DNA of 64,000 bases, taken from assembly GCF_902148845.1 (NCBI RefSeq), contig NC_043760.1:9295822-9359821 (forward strand), written 5' to 3'. Source of the DNA: Salarias fasciatus (lineage: Eukaryota; Chordata; Actinopteri; Blenniiformes; Blenniidae). The notes below the pieces were generated by a model. It was not told where the DNA came from. It saw nothing but the letters and a program-made list of their open reading frames with translations, and ran no database searches. Both the position numbers and the translations under genes were made by a program. This document shows positions 24,603 through 37,933 of this stretch, in pieces (within the stretch, counting starts at the first letter, position 1; every line of letters starts with the position of its first letter).

Positions 24603-24889
24603 CAGTACAGTCAGACAGGAGCTCATCGCTTATCTTCACCTGTCATTTGTGGTGGTGCCTTCAGAGACAGTGGGAAATATTTTCAAATGACTGCACGTGC
24701 CTTTTCTGCCGCTGCTGCTGCTTTACCTTTGTGGTTTTTTGTTGTTTTGGTGTTTGATGCGCACAAACGTTCACCTGTAATAGAAATCTGCCAGCGTGTT
24801 AATCTTTTTCAGCTGGTTCTTAAATAAATGTTCAGTCGACGCGCTCTCCATTGTAAAAGCTGAAATTCCGAGTTTTACGAGCAGCACCT

Positions 24890-25047
24890 GAAGGCCTCAG
24901 TGGGCGGGGCCTGTGGTCATGTAACATGTTGTCCTTTGACAACAGAGTCTGACCACAGGACTTCTTGTCTGCTCAGATCTTCTCAGATCTGCTCAGATCT
25001 GCTCATCCTTCTGTGAACTCATCCACTCTCTGCAGTAGGAGGACTCG
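24890..25047 (+). promoter_or_regulatory. steap3: Candidate non-coding first exon and promoter of steap3
   Basis: A GGGCGGGGC box (24903-24911) is followed by sequence ending GAGGACTCG and a strong donor GTGAGTT at about 25048. The first coding exon of steap3 begins with an acceptor at 27750 and has 24 bases of 5' UTR, so an upstream non-coding exon is required; this is the best candidate I see. It contains three tandem TCAGATCTGC-like units (24974-25008). This is inference from position and donor strength only. Confidence 0.35.
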
Positions 25048-25551
25048 GTGAGTTATTTTATTTTCTAAAAACACAAATCTATTACAACACGTGTTCGCTG
25101 TGAACTCGGATCGTTCTGCCGGCTCTGTTATCACGCTCATCATCAATAGTACGAGTGTAAATGCTGATGTAGCCTTCATCGTGTTCATTGTCACTTCATA
25201 CCAATATCATAGGCTTAGTAGATCTGGGAACCAAAGTGAGCGGAGGGAGTGTTTCCTCTGCGACCTGCAGAGAAACGAAACTTATCGAGTTGGGACAATG
25301 TGAAGAGTGGAGCAGAGGAAAAGACACCTTTCGAAGGGTTCAACGTCAACTTTACATCATTTTATAACAGTGAAATTCAGCTCCTGATAAACAACCTCCA
25401 GGAGATACACACAACATTCTGTCTCAAAACACACGCTAGAAACAGAACAAAATAGTCCTGTAAATTATTATCTGACAGATAATTGATTAGGGGAAACTTG
25501 AGGAAAGTTCAAATTTCGATGAACTCTCCCCACTTTTTTTTCTATTGTAAT

Positions 25552-26193
25552 TAGTGCTGTCATACGGTCAAAAAAGTAATCTAATTAATTACAGGATTTG
25601 TAATTAATTAATCTAATTAATCGCATTTTAATCTCACATCTGTTTTAGGTCCCCAAGTGAAGAATTCGAAATCTAGGACGTTACAGAATTGTAGTGCATG
25701 ACTCATCAAATGAGTACACTGAGAAGAGGTTTGAAATCTACATTTTTGTGAATGATGACTGAAAGCTCAGTCAGGACGTCTTGTCCAAAATAAATTCTAA
25801 GCCCAATCAGGCAATTTAAATAACACTTTCAGTGTGTTCCATTAAAGAAATTAAAAAGAAGAAAAAGTTAAAGTACCTCCCAGCAAACCAGTTCGGCCTG
25901 GTGCACTATTCAAAAATGCAGCACAAATATTGATGAAAAAAAATTCTGAAATAAAATAAAGCTGAGTCTCAAATATCCACTGAAGCAAACTAAATTCAAA
26001 ATAAATACTGAAGCTAACTCAATACAGCTATTCAAAATGAATACTACAAGTATAACATGTCTATAAATAAGACAATTTCATTCACATTGAACTGTCACTC
26101 AAGTGTGCTATGATAATCTTAGATTAATTTTTTAGTGCACTAATTTGAGGTGTAATTAATTAATCTAATTAATGCATTAAAGTGACAGCCCTA
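25552..26193. mobile_element. Non-autonomous hAT element (MITE)
   Basis: The ends read TAGTGCTGTCA and the inverse of TGACAGCCCTA, with extended inverted similarity rich in 'taattaatctaattaat'. Flanking 8-mers ATTGTAAT (25544-25551) and ATTTTAAT (26194-26201) form a target-site duplication with one mismatch, as expected for hAT. No transposase is present in the 642 bp. Confidence 0.8.
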
Positions 26194-26201
26194 ATTTTAA
26201 T

Positions 26202-27700
26202 TGATCTTTTCAATTTTGTCTTAAATTGGACGGTAGCTGGCAATAGTTGGGGAGTAGATTGTTATCCAGTTTCCCCCCCTGCGTCTCTTAAATGGGTTTA
26301 TTACAAAGTAAGAGAATAGAGGTCTTTCATGAATCCCAAAGAAAAAATTATTTTTCTTTATTAATTATTGGGTGACCTCCACCACCAAGCCTATTAGATG
26401 AAACACTAAACATCAACGTTTTCCTCTGACTTCCTGTTCACCAGGTTAGGCTTATCTGTTATATCCATGTCACAATGTATTCATTCATATCAGATGAATC
26501 CTGCGATTCTCAGTCGTTTAGACAAGTGATCTAATTTCACTTCATTAATCACCATCAAATCCATAGAGACAGAAGTACAGAAATCGGACGCAAGAAAATG
26601 GAAAAAATGACTGGGAGGTCGACAAACTGCTGGAAAAAGCACATGTTGCGGATCAAATGAAAAGAAACGGATATGAACTGTGAGACATTGTAAAGTATAA
26701 CCATGATACTCATCAATGTTATCCGAGTGTGGCAGAATGGCCCACCTTCTGCCCACTGAGTTCCGGAGGCTGGAATCGGTTATCTATTTACACATGGATT
26801 GTGGTCCACAGCCTATCCCCGGTGGAACCCTTCCTCCCGGTGCGCTCTGGTGTGGTTTGAGGTTGGGTGGTTGTTCAGACGCCGTTCCGGATCATTTCTC
26901 CTCTGTGACGGCGCTAAGCGGTCGGTCAGACAGCTGGAGATCCGCGGCCTGAATGTGGCACGGCCCGTGCGTAATGCGCCCGTGCGTAACGCATGGGCCG
27001 TGATCTCTGCTGCGCTGAGCCTTCTATTCATCTACCTCCAATGCACCGGGCAGGCGGTACACCACCGGGCCCTGGTTCTGACATCTGTTGCTTTAGTCTC
27101 AGCTCAGCTGGTTCCACCCGTCCTCCCGTGTCGACCTGTTTCTGGTCTGCTCGGCTGTGATGGGCGGATTCGGGATTACGCAGAATGAAGCTGTATAGCT
27201 TCTGATTCGATTACCAGCCTAATAAGATACGATTATGAATGCGCTGCTCCCACACAGTATCTGCTTTAAATGATGTTTCTTTCTCTTTTTGCCAGTTGGT
27301 TGACTTTAGAATTAGAGTTTAGTTTAAGGTCATTCTGTTTCGTACTGATTGCTCTTTGGGCAGCTGGACCTCAGCCTAAGGAGGCCCTTGGAACTGTGCA
27401 ATGTGTATGTGTGTTTACTGATTTTATAATTGTTGGTAACAAAGTTTTTTGTTTTTTTTTTTGGAGAACTTTAGTGACCTTTGTATTTGATTTCCTGGTT
27501 GTGACGATCCCTACGGTCGGTGTTGTTTAATTGTATAAACAAATTACCAAAATTTGACCCTGACTGTCATGCCACACACATCACATGTTCAGCCCCAGTC
27601 TGGAAGGTTCATTATCTTTTTATAATGTGTCAGTTACACAAGTAGGGAATTCCTTGTGTCCCTTTAGAGTTGTTGAGTTCAGGTGCAGTGAACTCGACTG
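26202..27700. other. Region upstream of the steap3 coding exons, no separate gene seen
   Basis: Part of the inferred first intron of steap3. The stretch 26760-27190 is CpG-richer, and has a direct repeat of CCGTGCGTAA-type units inside an inverted pair CACGGCCC / GGGCCGTG at 26959-27002. Long frames here lack conserved features and I do not call a gene. Confidence 0.4.
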
Positions 27701-27774
27701 AATCCCAGTGCTCAATAAAACTGTCTTCTTCATCTTCTTGTTTGTGGCAGACCTCCTCCTCTCAGCGGACCGCC

Positions 27775-30700
27775 ATGCAGATTGCTCTGATCGACAGTTC
27801 TGGTCCGGAGCCCGTGCCTCTGAACACAACGGGTCCGCTCATTGGGATCATCGGCTCAGGAGACTACTCCCGCTCGCTGGCGCTCCGCCTGGTGCTGTCG
27901 GGGTACCGGGTGATGGTGGGCAGCCGCTGCCCCGATCGCGTGGTCAGCAGTCTGTTCCCCGACGGGGTGGAGATCTGCTCGCAGGCGGAGATGGCGGCCG
28001 CCGTGGACGGGATGGTCTTTGTGGCGGTGTATCCGGAGTACTACCCCACCCTGACGGGGCTGAGGGAGCAGCTGGCCGGGAAGGTGCTGATCGACGTGAG
28101 CAATGCCGCCCAGCTGAGGGCGGAAGGCCAGTCCAACGCCGAGAGGCTGGCAGAGATCTTCCCTCGGAGCAAGGTGGTGAAGGCTTTCAACGTGGTGTCA
28201 GCCTGGGCCCTGCAGGCCGGAGCCCAGGACGGCAGCAGACAGGTGAGCGGCCCAGGAGCTCATGTTCACCAACAACAGTTTCAAGTGTTTTATCAAACTT
28301 GGTCGATTGTCTGTGTCCTCCCATTGTTCATTTTTATGGTGCATTGTTCTGTGCACGTGTCATTTCATTACAAAAACAAACAGCAACCAGGAGTGACTCT
28401 ACATCATTTTCAGTGTTTGTGCCATTTCCATGGAAACCCTACTAAAGGTTGCTGCATAAAATGTGAAGCATTCTGCAAGGAAAACACAAAAACTTGAGAC
28501 ATTGTTGTGTCAATGAGGCCTTAACCTTTGCTTGGAAAAATAGAATGAATCCTGAATTCTCTGTGTAAAGTTTCCCTTCCAAAGAAATCACAGCAAATCG
28601 GTCAAAACTAATTTGAAACCCGGTTTCTATTAAATTTGGTGGAATGAAAACTTGTGTTCTGAAGTGAGAGGCAGCATGCAGAAGACGTACATGCTACTGG
28701 TTCAACTATTCAACATTTCTTTTCTCTGAGAGGTCTTGATTAATAAACTAAAGACTTTAAACACTGGAACCTTCAACTGTTAGATAAAAGCTCTTATGAA
28801 ACGTTATCTGCTGTGCAGTAAAACTAGCATAAAACATTTATTTCCATATGACTTGAAGGCTTCATGGAGCTAGAGAATCACGTGTATCATTTTTAATTTA
28901 GCTGAAGTAGAGCTGAAAAGTGCATTTTATGATCCAGTGGCTTCCTTCCTTCCTTCCAACTGACCTTGACTTCCTATGGTGGAGACCTATGTAGACATAT
29001 AACACCCAGATTAAAAAAGCAAAAGGTATAGACAAAATATATCACCCAACATAGATTAAAAATCAAAAAGAGAACAAAGGAAAGAAGATTTTAAAATGGA
29101 AATTACCCTGAAAATACCTTGAAAATGTGCACCACATAAAGTCCTCCTGAAATAAAATGGGACAAATATAACAAAGTGAGCTTTACTGTCAGTTGTTGCT
29201 GCACCAGCAAAACACACCGTAGAATCAAATCAGTCTTGCACCGTCTCACATTTTGTAAATATGTACTTCACTTAAAAACTAAAGAATTCAAAAATAAAGT
29301 TAGGAAATGGAAATACACTTAAAATACCACCCACTGCCACAGAAGACAAAACACCCATAATGAGCAATATATATTGGATAAAGTGAAGGAAAAAGTTTTT
29401 TTGATGAGTAGACGTCTTTCTATGGTCTGTATAAGTCAAGAACACAAAATTAGAAGGTTCACGCTGTTGTGATTCTCGTCTGAGAAAAGATCGACTTTGC
29501 TTATTCTGCTCAGATCAAACAGAGTGAATCAGAAACATGTTTGAAGATTCTTCATTTGAAGTGGAATCACACTGATTTCAACAGCAGAAGCTGTGCTCAC
29601 CTGACAATTTGCCGTTTATTGTAATCTGTCTTCTACATCGTGTCTAAAACCAAGATAAAAAAAAAATGCATTGAGTCTTACTGGATAAACACATGAGAAA
29701 TGAAGTTCTTGTTGTGAAACAGAAACATCTTTAGTTTTCTTTCATGTGAGTTCTGAGGTCTCGTCACCTTCAGTGGATGATCCCAGCTCAGTGCCGTTTT
29801 CACACAGCGCAGATTTGTTCTGATTGAAGTGTAAATGTGGACGTTTGTTCTTTTGCGTTTTGTGTGCAGATGCTTTTCTGATCTCTGCTCCCGTTGTGTG
29901 TGAGTGCAGTGAGCTCAGGCCTAATTTTGACTGAGCAGAACTAGTAGGTTTGAATGAATGCTGAGCCGTGCGATGTCTCCTCCTCCCTCCAGGTCCTGGT
30001 CTGCAGCGACCATCAGGACTCCAAGTCCTCGGTCCTGCAGCTGGCCCGGCAGCTGGGCTTCATCCCCGTGGACCAGGGTGGTCTGCGCGCCTCTAAACAG
30101 ATAGAGGAGGCTCCTCTCATCCTCTTCCCGTCATGGGGGGGCCCCATCTTAACCACCTTCCTCATCTTCCTCTTCTTCTACTTCTACATCTTCCTGAGGA
30201 GCGTCCTGCTGCCGTACCTGGATCACGGAGCCAACACCTTCAGCCAGCTGCCTCTGATCATCGTCAACCAGACGCTGCCCGTCGTGGCGCTGGTGACGCT
30301 GGCTCTGGTTTATTTACCTGGTATGAAGCAAAGAGATAAACCACATTTCAGACTGGATGAATTTAAAGCACTGTTGTTGCTCTGATTGTAAAATACTGCT
30401 TTGCTATTGGAAGTGACAGTTTTCTGGGTCAGAAGAGAAACAGAAGACTGATCAGCTGATATCCTCTAACAGCTCATTCAGATCTGCTTTCACACGTAAT
30501 CAGCAAGTCATTCTCTCCCAACACTGCTTATTAAAGCTTGCTGAACTCCAATGATCATTGGAAAGGAAGCAGCTGGATCATAAAATGCACTCTTCAGCCC
30601 TGCGTCAGCTAAATTAAAAGTCTGCACATGACTATAGCTCCACCACGGCGCGTTCGAATCATCTGGAAATAAATGGTTTATGTTCGTTTTACTGCACAGC

Positions 30701-31419
30701 AGATAACGTTTCATAAGAACTTTTATCTCCCGGTGAAAGGTTCTAATGTTTAAAGTCTGCTGTTCGTTCATCAAGACCTCGCAGGGTGCTCCTGCACGCT
30801 GCCTCTCACTTCTGCTGACAAATGTTGAGTTTCCAAGGTCACTTCTTGGTGAGATTAAATCCACATAAATCCAAGTCTCAGAGTAAAAAATGCAGAGATT
30901 TCATTGATTTACCTTGAGTAAATTTTTGCTTTGACAGGTGCACAGAAAATACTGAAGAGTTATGATAAAAGAGCTAAAACTGATAAAACCACCAAGAAAC
31001 AGACTGTGAAAGGCCAAGTATCTTAATAAAATAAAAAAAGAACTAGGAAAGCTGAAGTTAAGTTAAAGTTAATACGGCTTAAAAAAGTGAAAACCAATTT
31101 TTAAAATAAGACTGCTACAGAGGAATCACTACAGCAGCAAAGCAGAACGTGTAATAAACTGTCTATTGTTAATCTGAATTATAGTTATGAAATGCCATAA
31201 ATGTACCAGAGGCTACTGCTTTCTGAATATAAAGCAGTTTGTGCTTTACGAGCTGCGTTACCCGCATTTTAAAGGTTAAACGTGTTTTGTGGCTGCAGAT
31301 GAATTTTACTGGATCAAGTGTTGCTTAGCTTTGAGTTGATGTGTGTGTTTTAAAGCACGTGAAAAATCCAGGACCGCAGCAGTAGAATGTGATTAAAACC
31401 CTGATGTGTGTGTGTGTGT

Positions 31420-31462
<43 letters not shown>

Positions 31463-32751
31463 CTTGTATTTCTATCCTTGTTGGGGCCAAATGTCCCCAC
31501 AAGGATAGCAAAACGTGGAACGACGTGCCTTGTGGGGACCTTTTTCCGGTCCTAAGTAGGAGAAACAGTGTTTTCTTGACCATTTTGTTGTTACTGAAAA
31601 AAGTAAAAGTGCAAAAACATTTCTTTAGGGTTAGGCTTTGTTGTGGTGTGGGTTAGGGTTAGGGTAAGGGTCAGGGTTAGGGGCTAGACATGAATGGGAG
31701 TCAATGGACGGTCCCCACAAGGATAGAAATACAAGACTGTGTGTGTGTGTGTGTGTGTGTGTCTGTCTCAGGCCTGCTGGCCGCTGTGCTGCAGCTCTAC
31801 AGAGAAACCAAGTACCAGAGGTTTCCAGGCTGGCTGGATCGCTGGCTGTGCAGCAGGAAGCAGCTGGGGCTGCTCAGCTTCCTGGCCGCTCTGCTGCACG
31901 CCATCTATAGCATGTGTCTGACGCTGAGGAAGGCAGCGCACTACAACCTCCTGAACGAAGCCTACCAGCAGGTGAGCTCCACGCCGTGTGGACGGACGTG
32001 TCCCGGCGGCTGAGTCCGTCCTCGTGACTCCTCCTCCTCCTCCTCCTCCTCAGGTGCACGCCGGCTTGGAAGACTCGAGGGTGGAGTCGCAGGTGTGGAG
32101 GTCTGACCTGTACCTGACCTGTGGGATTCTCGGATTCGGAGTCCTCGCCCTGCTGGCCATCACCTCCCTGCCGTCTGTGGGAAACACCCTCAACTGGAGG
32201 GAGTTCACCTTCGTTCAGGTTCGTAGCACGCCATCCTCACTGAATCCACACATGATGTGGCTCATTTTAAAGATCTCACGCTGATCTCTGTGAGGAGGCC
32301 GTCTTCACCCTCTCCCTCTGATCAATAGGCCCAACAGGCACACAGTGAATTAAGCTTTAGCCTTGCTCTTCTTCTTCTCTTTCCTTTTTTCTGGACTATT
32401 TTAAGGATTTGACTGATCTCAGCGAGCTGCTGTGAATTCTCCCTGTGTGTGACAGAAGCTCTGCTTCTCTCTCTGTGTCTCCAGTCCGGCCTGGGTTACG
32501 CTGCCCTGACGCTCTCCACTATGCACACCCTGTTCTTCGGCTGGAACTTCGCCTTCCTCCCACGTTCCTACCCCTACCACATGCCCCCGGTGTTCCTGCT
32601 GGCCCTCATACTGCCCTGCGTGGTCCTGACCGGACGCTTCCTCCTGGCTCTGCCCTGCTTCTCGTTGAAGCTGACAATGATCCGCCGAGGCTGGGAGAGC
32701 CCAAGCAAGCTCTGTGAGGCCGAGGCAGCTCAAAACTTCGATAACGTGTAG
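27775..32751 (+). CDS. steap3: Steap3 metalloreductase
   Basis: Coding exons 27775-28242, 29993-30320, 31772-31971, 32054-32218 and 32485-32751 join to 475 residues, the usual STEAP length. Family role: transfers electrons from cytosolic NADPH via FAD and one heme across the endosomal or plasma membrane to reduce Fe3+ and Cu2+. Seen: the N-terminal nucleotide-binding fold with [12 protein letters not shown] (24-35) and [11 protein letters not shown]; six membrane segments from about residue 200; heme-ligand histidines H308 (LLHAIYS) and H401 (STMHTLF), 93 residues apart as in human STEAP3; and [18 protein letters not shown]. The start at 27775 follows an in-frame upstream stretch cut off by an acceptor at 27750. 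Sequence alone leaves STEAP2 or STEAP4 possible; c2orf76 next door, as in human 2q14, favours steap3. Confidence 0.9.
28663..28947 (+). repeat. Intronic repeat, plus-oriented arm
   Basis: This segment in the intron before coding exon 2 of steap3 (third exon if the non-coding one is counted) matches the inverse of 30561-30813. Shared anchors include GAGGTCTTGAT, AGACTTTAAACA, CTTATGAAACGTTATCTGCT (continuing GTGCAGTAAAAC), CATTTATTTCCA, TTTTAATTTAGCTGA and TGCATTTTATGATCCAG. The family is not identified. Confidence 0.8.
30561..30813 (-). repeat. Intronic repeat, minus-oriented arm
   Basis: Inverted partner of 28663-28947, placed in the next intron of steap3. It is the less worn of the two (it retains 'cctttcaccgggagataaaa' in inverse) and together the arms bracket the 328-base exon 29993-30320. 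Confidence 0.8.
31462..31737. mobile_element. (GT)n-targeting MITE, copy 2, beside the steap3 exon 31772 acceptor
   Basis: Same element as 20216-20492, with about half a dozen differences over 275 bases. The ends TTCTTGTATTTCTATCCTTG and AAGGATAGAAATACAAGA are better preserved inverted repeats here. It is flanked by (GT)n on both sides, and the right-hand (TG)12 leads straight into TCTGTCTCAG, the splice acceptor of the next steap3 exon. Confidence 0.8.
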
Positions 32752-34036
32752 AGCTGGAATTGTCGAGGAGAAGAAAGTGCTCTCTGTGAGAGCCCGGCAC
32801 TTTTCATCACTGACTCCTTCCTCCATCCTTCTGCGTCGAAGCTTTGGATTCCACAAGTTCTGCCTTGTGAACATCAGGAAGAAACCAGAATTACCTCTTT
32901 ACATTGCTCATGGAGAGAAAGATGAAGACATTTCCTCATTTTAAATTGAAGACACACACACACACGGATCAGGAATACTTCACAGTCAGTTATTGATTTT
33001 AAAGTGTTTGATGTGAAATGGCTACATTAGCCTTGCTTTAATTATATTGTTTGTATGTTGAGTCCGTAAAATAATAAGCTGTCACAGTAATGAGATGAGG
33101 GGTCTGTGTGCTCGAGGTCTGTTGACAACAATGATCTGCATGAAATGATACAGTGTCCACGTGATAACACACGTGTAAAACATATCACTGACCTAATAAA
33201 AGATACAACACAGAAGTTATCACATAAGCTGTGAGGAGCCAGCTGATGAATGTCTCTTAGTCTGAGCTGATTTTTACCTGTTTTTTTATATATGTTAAGT
33301 TAATCAAGAACAACACAAATGTTTTAAGACATCAATCCGATTGCATGTTAAAAATGAATTGATTAGCTTGAACTCCAAACCTGTGGAGGATCAGGGTGAT
33401 AGTGTTTTCTACCACCAGGAATATGAAAATGAGCACATTAAGTTGAAAGATCAACAAACTCTCTCCACTGCAGGATTTCCAATCAGTAGGTAGAGCATAA
33501 TTAAGAACTGAGAGAGAAAAAAAAAAGAAAAAATCTTTTAAGTAAGTGAAAAAAACTCATACCCTGATTCAAGCTGTGGTCACTTAAAGGAATGAGAAGA
33601 GAGGACAGCATGGACATATCTATTTCAGATCATATGCGGGAGTAAATCCAAAAAGCAGTTCAGCCTGGAACAATTAGAATTTCATGACATCATCTCACAT
33701 TTGTGAGAACCTGAAGACAAACCAGGATCTTTTCTTCAATCCAATGCAGCTAGAATCCAAACTCGTGTTTGTCCCTGTGCATCGGATGTTGTCACTCAGA
33801 TCGAGCTCTCAGATGTGTTTGAGGTGAAATGAAGGTGGCATAAAGCCAGCAGTTACTGTGGTTGCAAAGCAAATATCAGTTTGCTCAAAGTCAGCAAGGA
33901 CAAAGCAGTGAAAGGACTCAACGCCGATCACACTGAGGTGGTTTGACGTTACAGTTTACTTTTCAAAACTGATGCAAACTGAATGTGCAACCATTGTTTC
34001 CAAAAATGCTGGAATTCTATGTAAAATGTCAATAAA
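32752..34036 (+). other. steap3 3' UTR and downstream
   Basis: No separate gene. AATAAA hexamers at 33195-33200 and 34031-34036 are candidate poly-A signals for steap3. An alternative frame continuing past 32714 overlaps the last exon and is a shadow. Confidence 0.5.
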
Positions 34037-34668
34037 AACAGAATGCAATTATTTTAAAATTTTTATTTCCAGTTCAGCAGAGAGACGTTTTGCCGTATGA
34101 TGGAATGGATTCGGTGATTTGTGTAGTTCACCGATTCAGCCACAACGAGGCCCCATCGGGCAGCTCACCAGCTGTGTTTGAAGTTTGAACCAAAAATCAC
34201 TTGTAAAAAAATAAAACAAAAACAGTCCATTGCGAAACCGCCCGATTTGTAATTGGTGAGTTGTCTGTATACAGAAAAATGTACAAATGTAGCATATTTG
34301 GACAGACTGACTGAGATACAAACAACACTAAATGCAGACAGACAACTCTAAGCGGGGTTGTTTCCTACGGACCATTTTCAATGTAACACCGTCCTACGGT
34401 TCCATTGGTCCGGTCTCCTGCAGTGGAACCACTGGAACCTCTTAGGTGTTTCGGAATTACTGGTCTCCATGTTAACTGGTAACGACTTCTTTTGCGTCCT
34501 TACAGAGACTCGCATATGAGCTGACACTTTAAACTTTATGTATTCCAAATGTGGTCAAACAGCGTTCGCAACGTACAATTTGGGATTCCTGTCGGTGTTT
34601 TTAGCGCCTGCTAGAGGAAGTCGGTCACCAGTTAACAAGGGAGCCGCTTACTTCATAGCACCGTATAA

Positions 34669-36197
<1,529 letters not shown>

Positions 36198-36429
36198 GCG
36201 CCGTGAGGAGCGCGCAGCAGCAGCTGCTACAGGATAAAAAGACTAAAACAACTCTGTCTTCATGTTCAGGCCAAAGAGAGTTTATTTGTGGGTTGTATTT
36301 TTTTTTAAGGTGTGTCTTATTTTCTATCAGCCTGGTGTGAGTTTTTCTGTTTTGATGATATTTTCTGTGTGGAAATCGGTACAACATGTTTTGTTTTGGT
36401 TTTTAAATAAAGGTTTAAAGGTGAATAAA

Positions 36430-36779
36430 GTCTAAATGCTCTTTGAATCACTTTTAATCGGACGAATGAACAATGAGACGAGACTAGCAAAAGTCCCTGA
36501 TTCTCGTGTTTACTGAATCACTCAGCATTTTTTATGCCAAAGCTTTATTTTGAACATGTAAAAAACAGAAGTAAAACTGAGAAAGGTAGACATGATAAAC
36601 TGTAGCAACCATTTCCCTTTCACAGAAGATTTTTTTGTGAAAACTCACTGGTAATAAATGATTCCTTCCTTAATGAATTATTTGAAGAGTTTTAAACTCC
36701 ACAAGATCTATGAATTTCAAAGTTTTTGATAGTAAAAAAAGGTTTTGTGTGTGCATAAAGGCCAACAGAGTTTAGCATT
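36430..36779. other. Intergenic, no gene seen
   Basis: Follows the c2orf76 poly-A sites. AT-rich without features. Confidence 0.45.
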
Positions 36780-37200
36780 TTTATTGTTCTTTTTCCAGAA
36801 TAACAAGTCTTTGTAGGGAATGTGCCCATACTTTCACACAGTGGGTTAGATGAGGTCAAATCAGTGAGTTATACAGAGTATAAAGAGATTTCTGGTTGAG
36901 CATGTCCCCAGCTTCATCCAGGACTGAGATGCTTCTGAATATTTTGTTTTGGGCTTGTTTTATGTGAGGTTTCCAGCAAGTTTTATCATCAATTTTCTCT
37001 CTAAAAAAGTTTCAATCCACCCTTTCTGTATTGAATGATTTTGTAGCTGAGCTTCGCATTCAATAGAAGTTTGGATGGTTATGATTCTATAAATTATTCC
37101 AGGTAACTTTCTGTAAAACTTACAACCAGTCAGATTTTCTGCCATTCTAAATACTTGTGTACATTTTTTTATGCGTTAAAGATAATGCCCAAGGTGCCAC
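36780..37200 (-). mobile_element. Decayed LINE remnant
   Basis: Minus-strand frames read GCKFYRKLPGIIYRI, then STRNLFILCITH and KYGHIPYKDLLFWKKN across stops; the last parts resemble the LYNSLIYPHLTYC-VWG region after the RT domain of fish LINEs. Very worn, so the assignment is tentative. 37201-37860 shows nothing recognisable. Confidence 0.35.
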
Positions 37201-37933
37201 TCGCTCCCACAGTGCATTAAGTTGAAAGAGAGACGACCTGCTTTTACTGGGAAAGTGATTTAAAATCGATCCATTTTTTAACATTTATTCAAACAGGTTG
37301 TTTCTCACACATACCTAAATATAATAAAATTAAGGCAGGAACTGTTCATAGATGATGTACTATCACTGCGATGTTGAATGGTTTCAAAATAACTAGGAAT
37401 GTTGGAGTTCAAGTTGAAATCAGTTGATTTTGCGTAGGTTTTGACCATCTCCTCATTTTCAAATCCATTTTATTTTGAAAGGATGCATCCGATTTCCAGA
37501 ATATTGACTGAGGGGATTCATGGGGTGGTGTACTATGGCTGTGATGTGGAATGACTTAACTAGGAATGGAATGGAAGACAGGGGAGCAAATACTTCTGGA
37601 AATATTATGTATGTGATGAAAAAACTGTTTCCCAAAGTAAGGATTAATATTAGTGAAATGAATGAAAGCAAATAAAGTGTTGTTCTGTTCCAGACATCTG
37701 TGAAAAACCTGCAAAGGGAAAGGTTTCATATCTACGGAAAGGATTTTTTTTTTTTTAATTATGTTCATTATTTAAGACTGAGTCAGAAAATCTGATTCTA
37801 TCTTGAATCCTCACAAAATAATTACATTCAAGAATTTAGTGTTGAGAAAGAAAGAAACAAATCCACCTGATGGAAATTCTTTTATTTAGCAAATAAACAG
37901 AAAAAAGACGAGTGTGTGTGTGTATGTGTGTGT

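Noticed and set aside
26799-27188. 129-residue plus-strand frame in a CpG-rich stretch
   Set aside because: No recognisable domain, no splice context, and the region lies in the inferred first intron of steap3.
27708-28445. Second long frame over the first steap3 coding exon
   Set aside because: Shifted frame in GC-rich coding sequence; the STEAP frame has the known domain and splice sites.
29954-30385. Frame extending the steap3 exon on both sides
   Set aside because: The real exon is bounded by CCTCCAG at 29992 and a GTATGA donor at 30321; outer residues are intronic.
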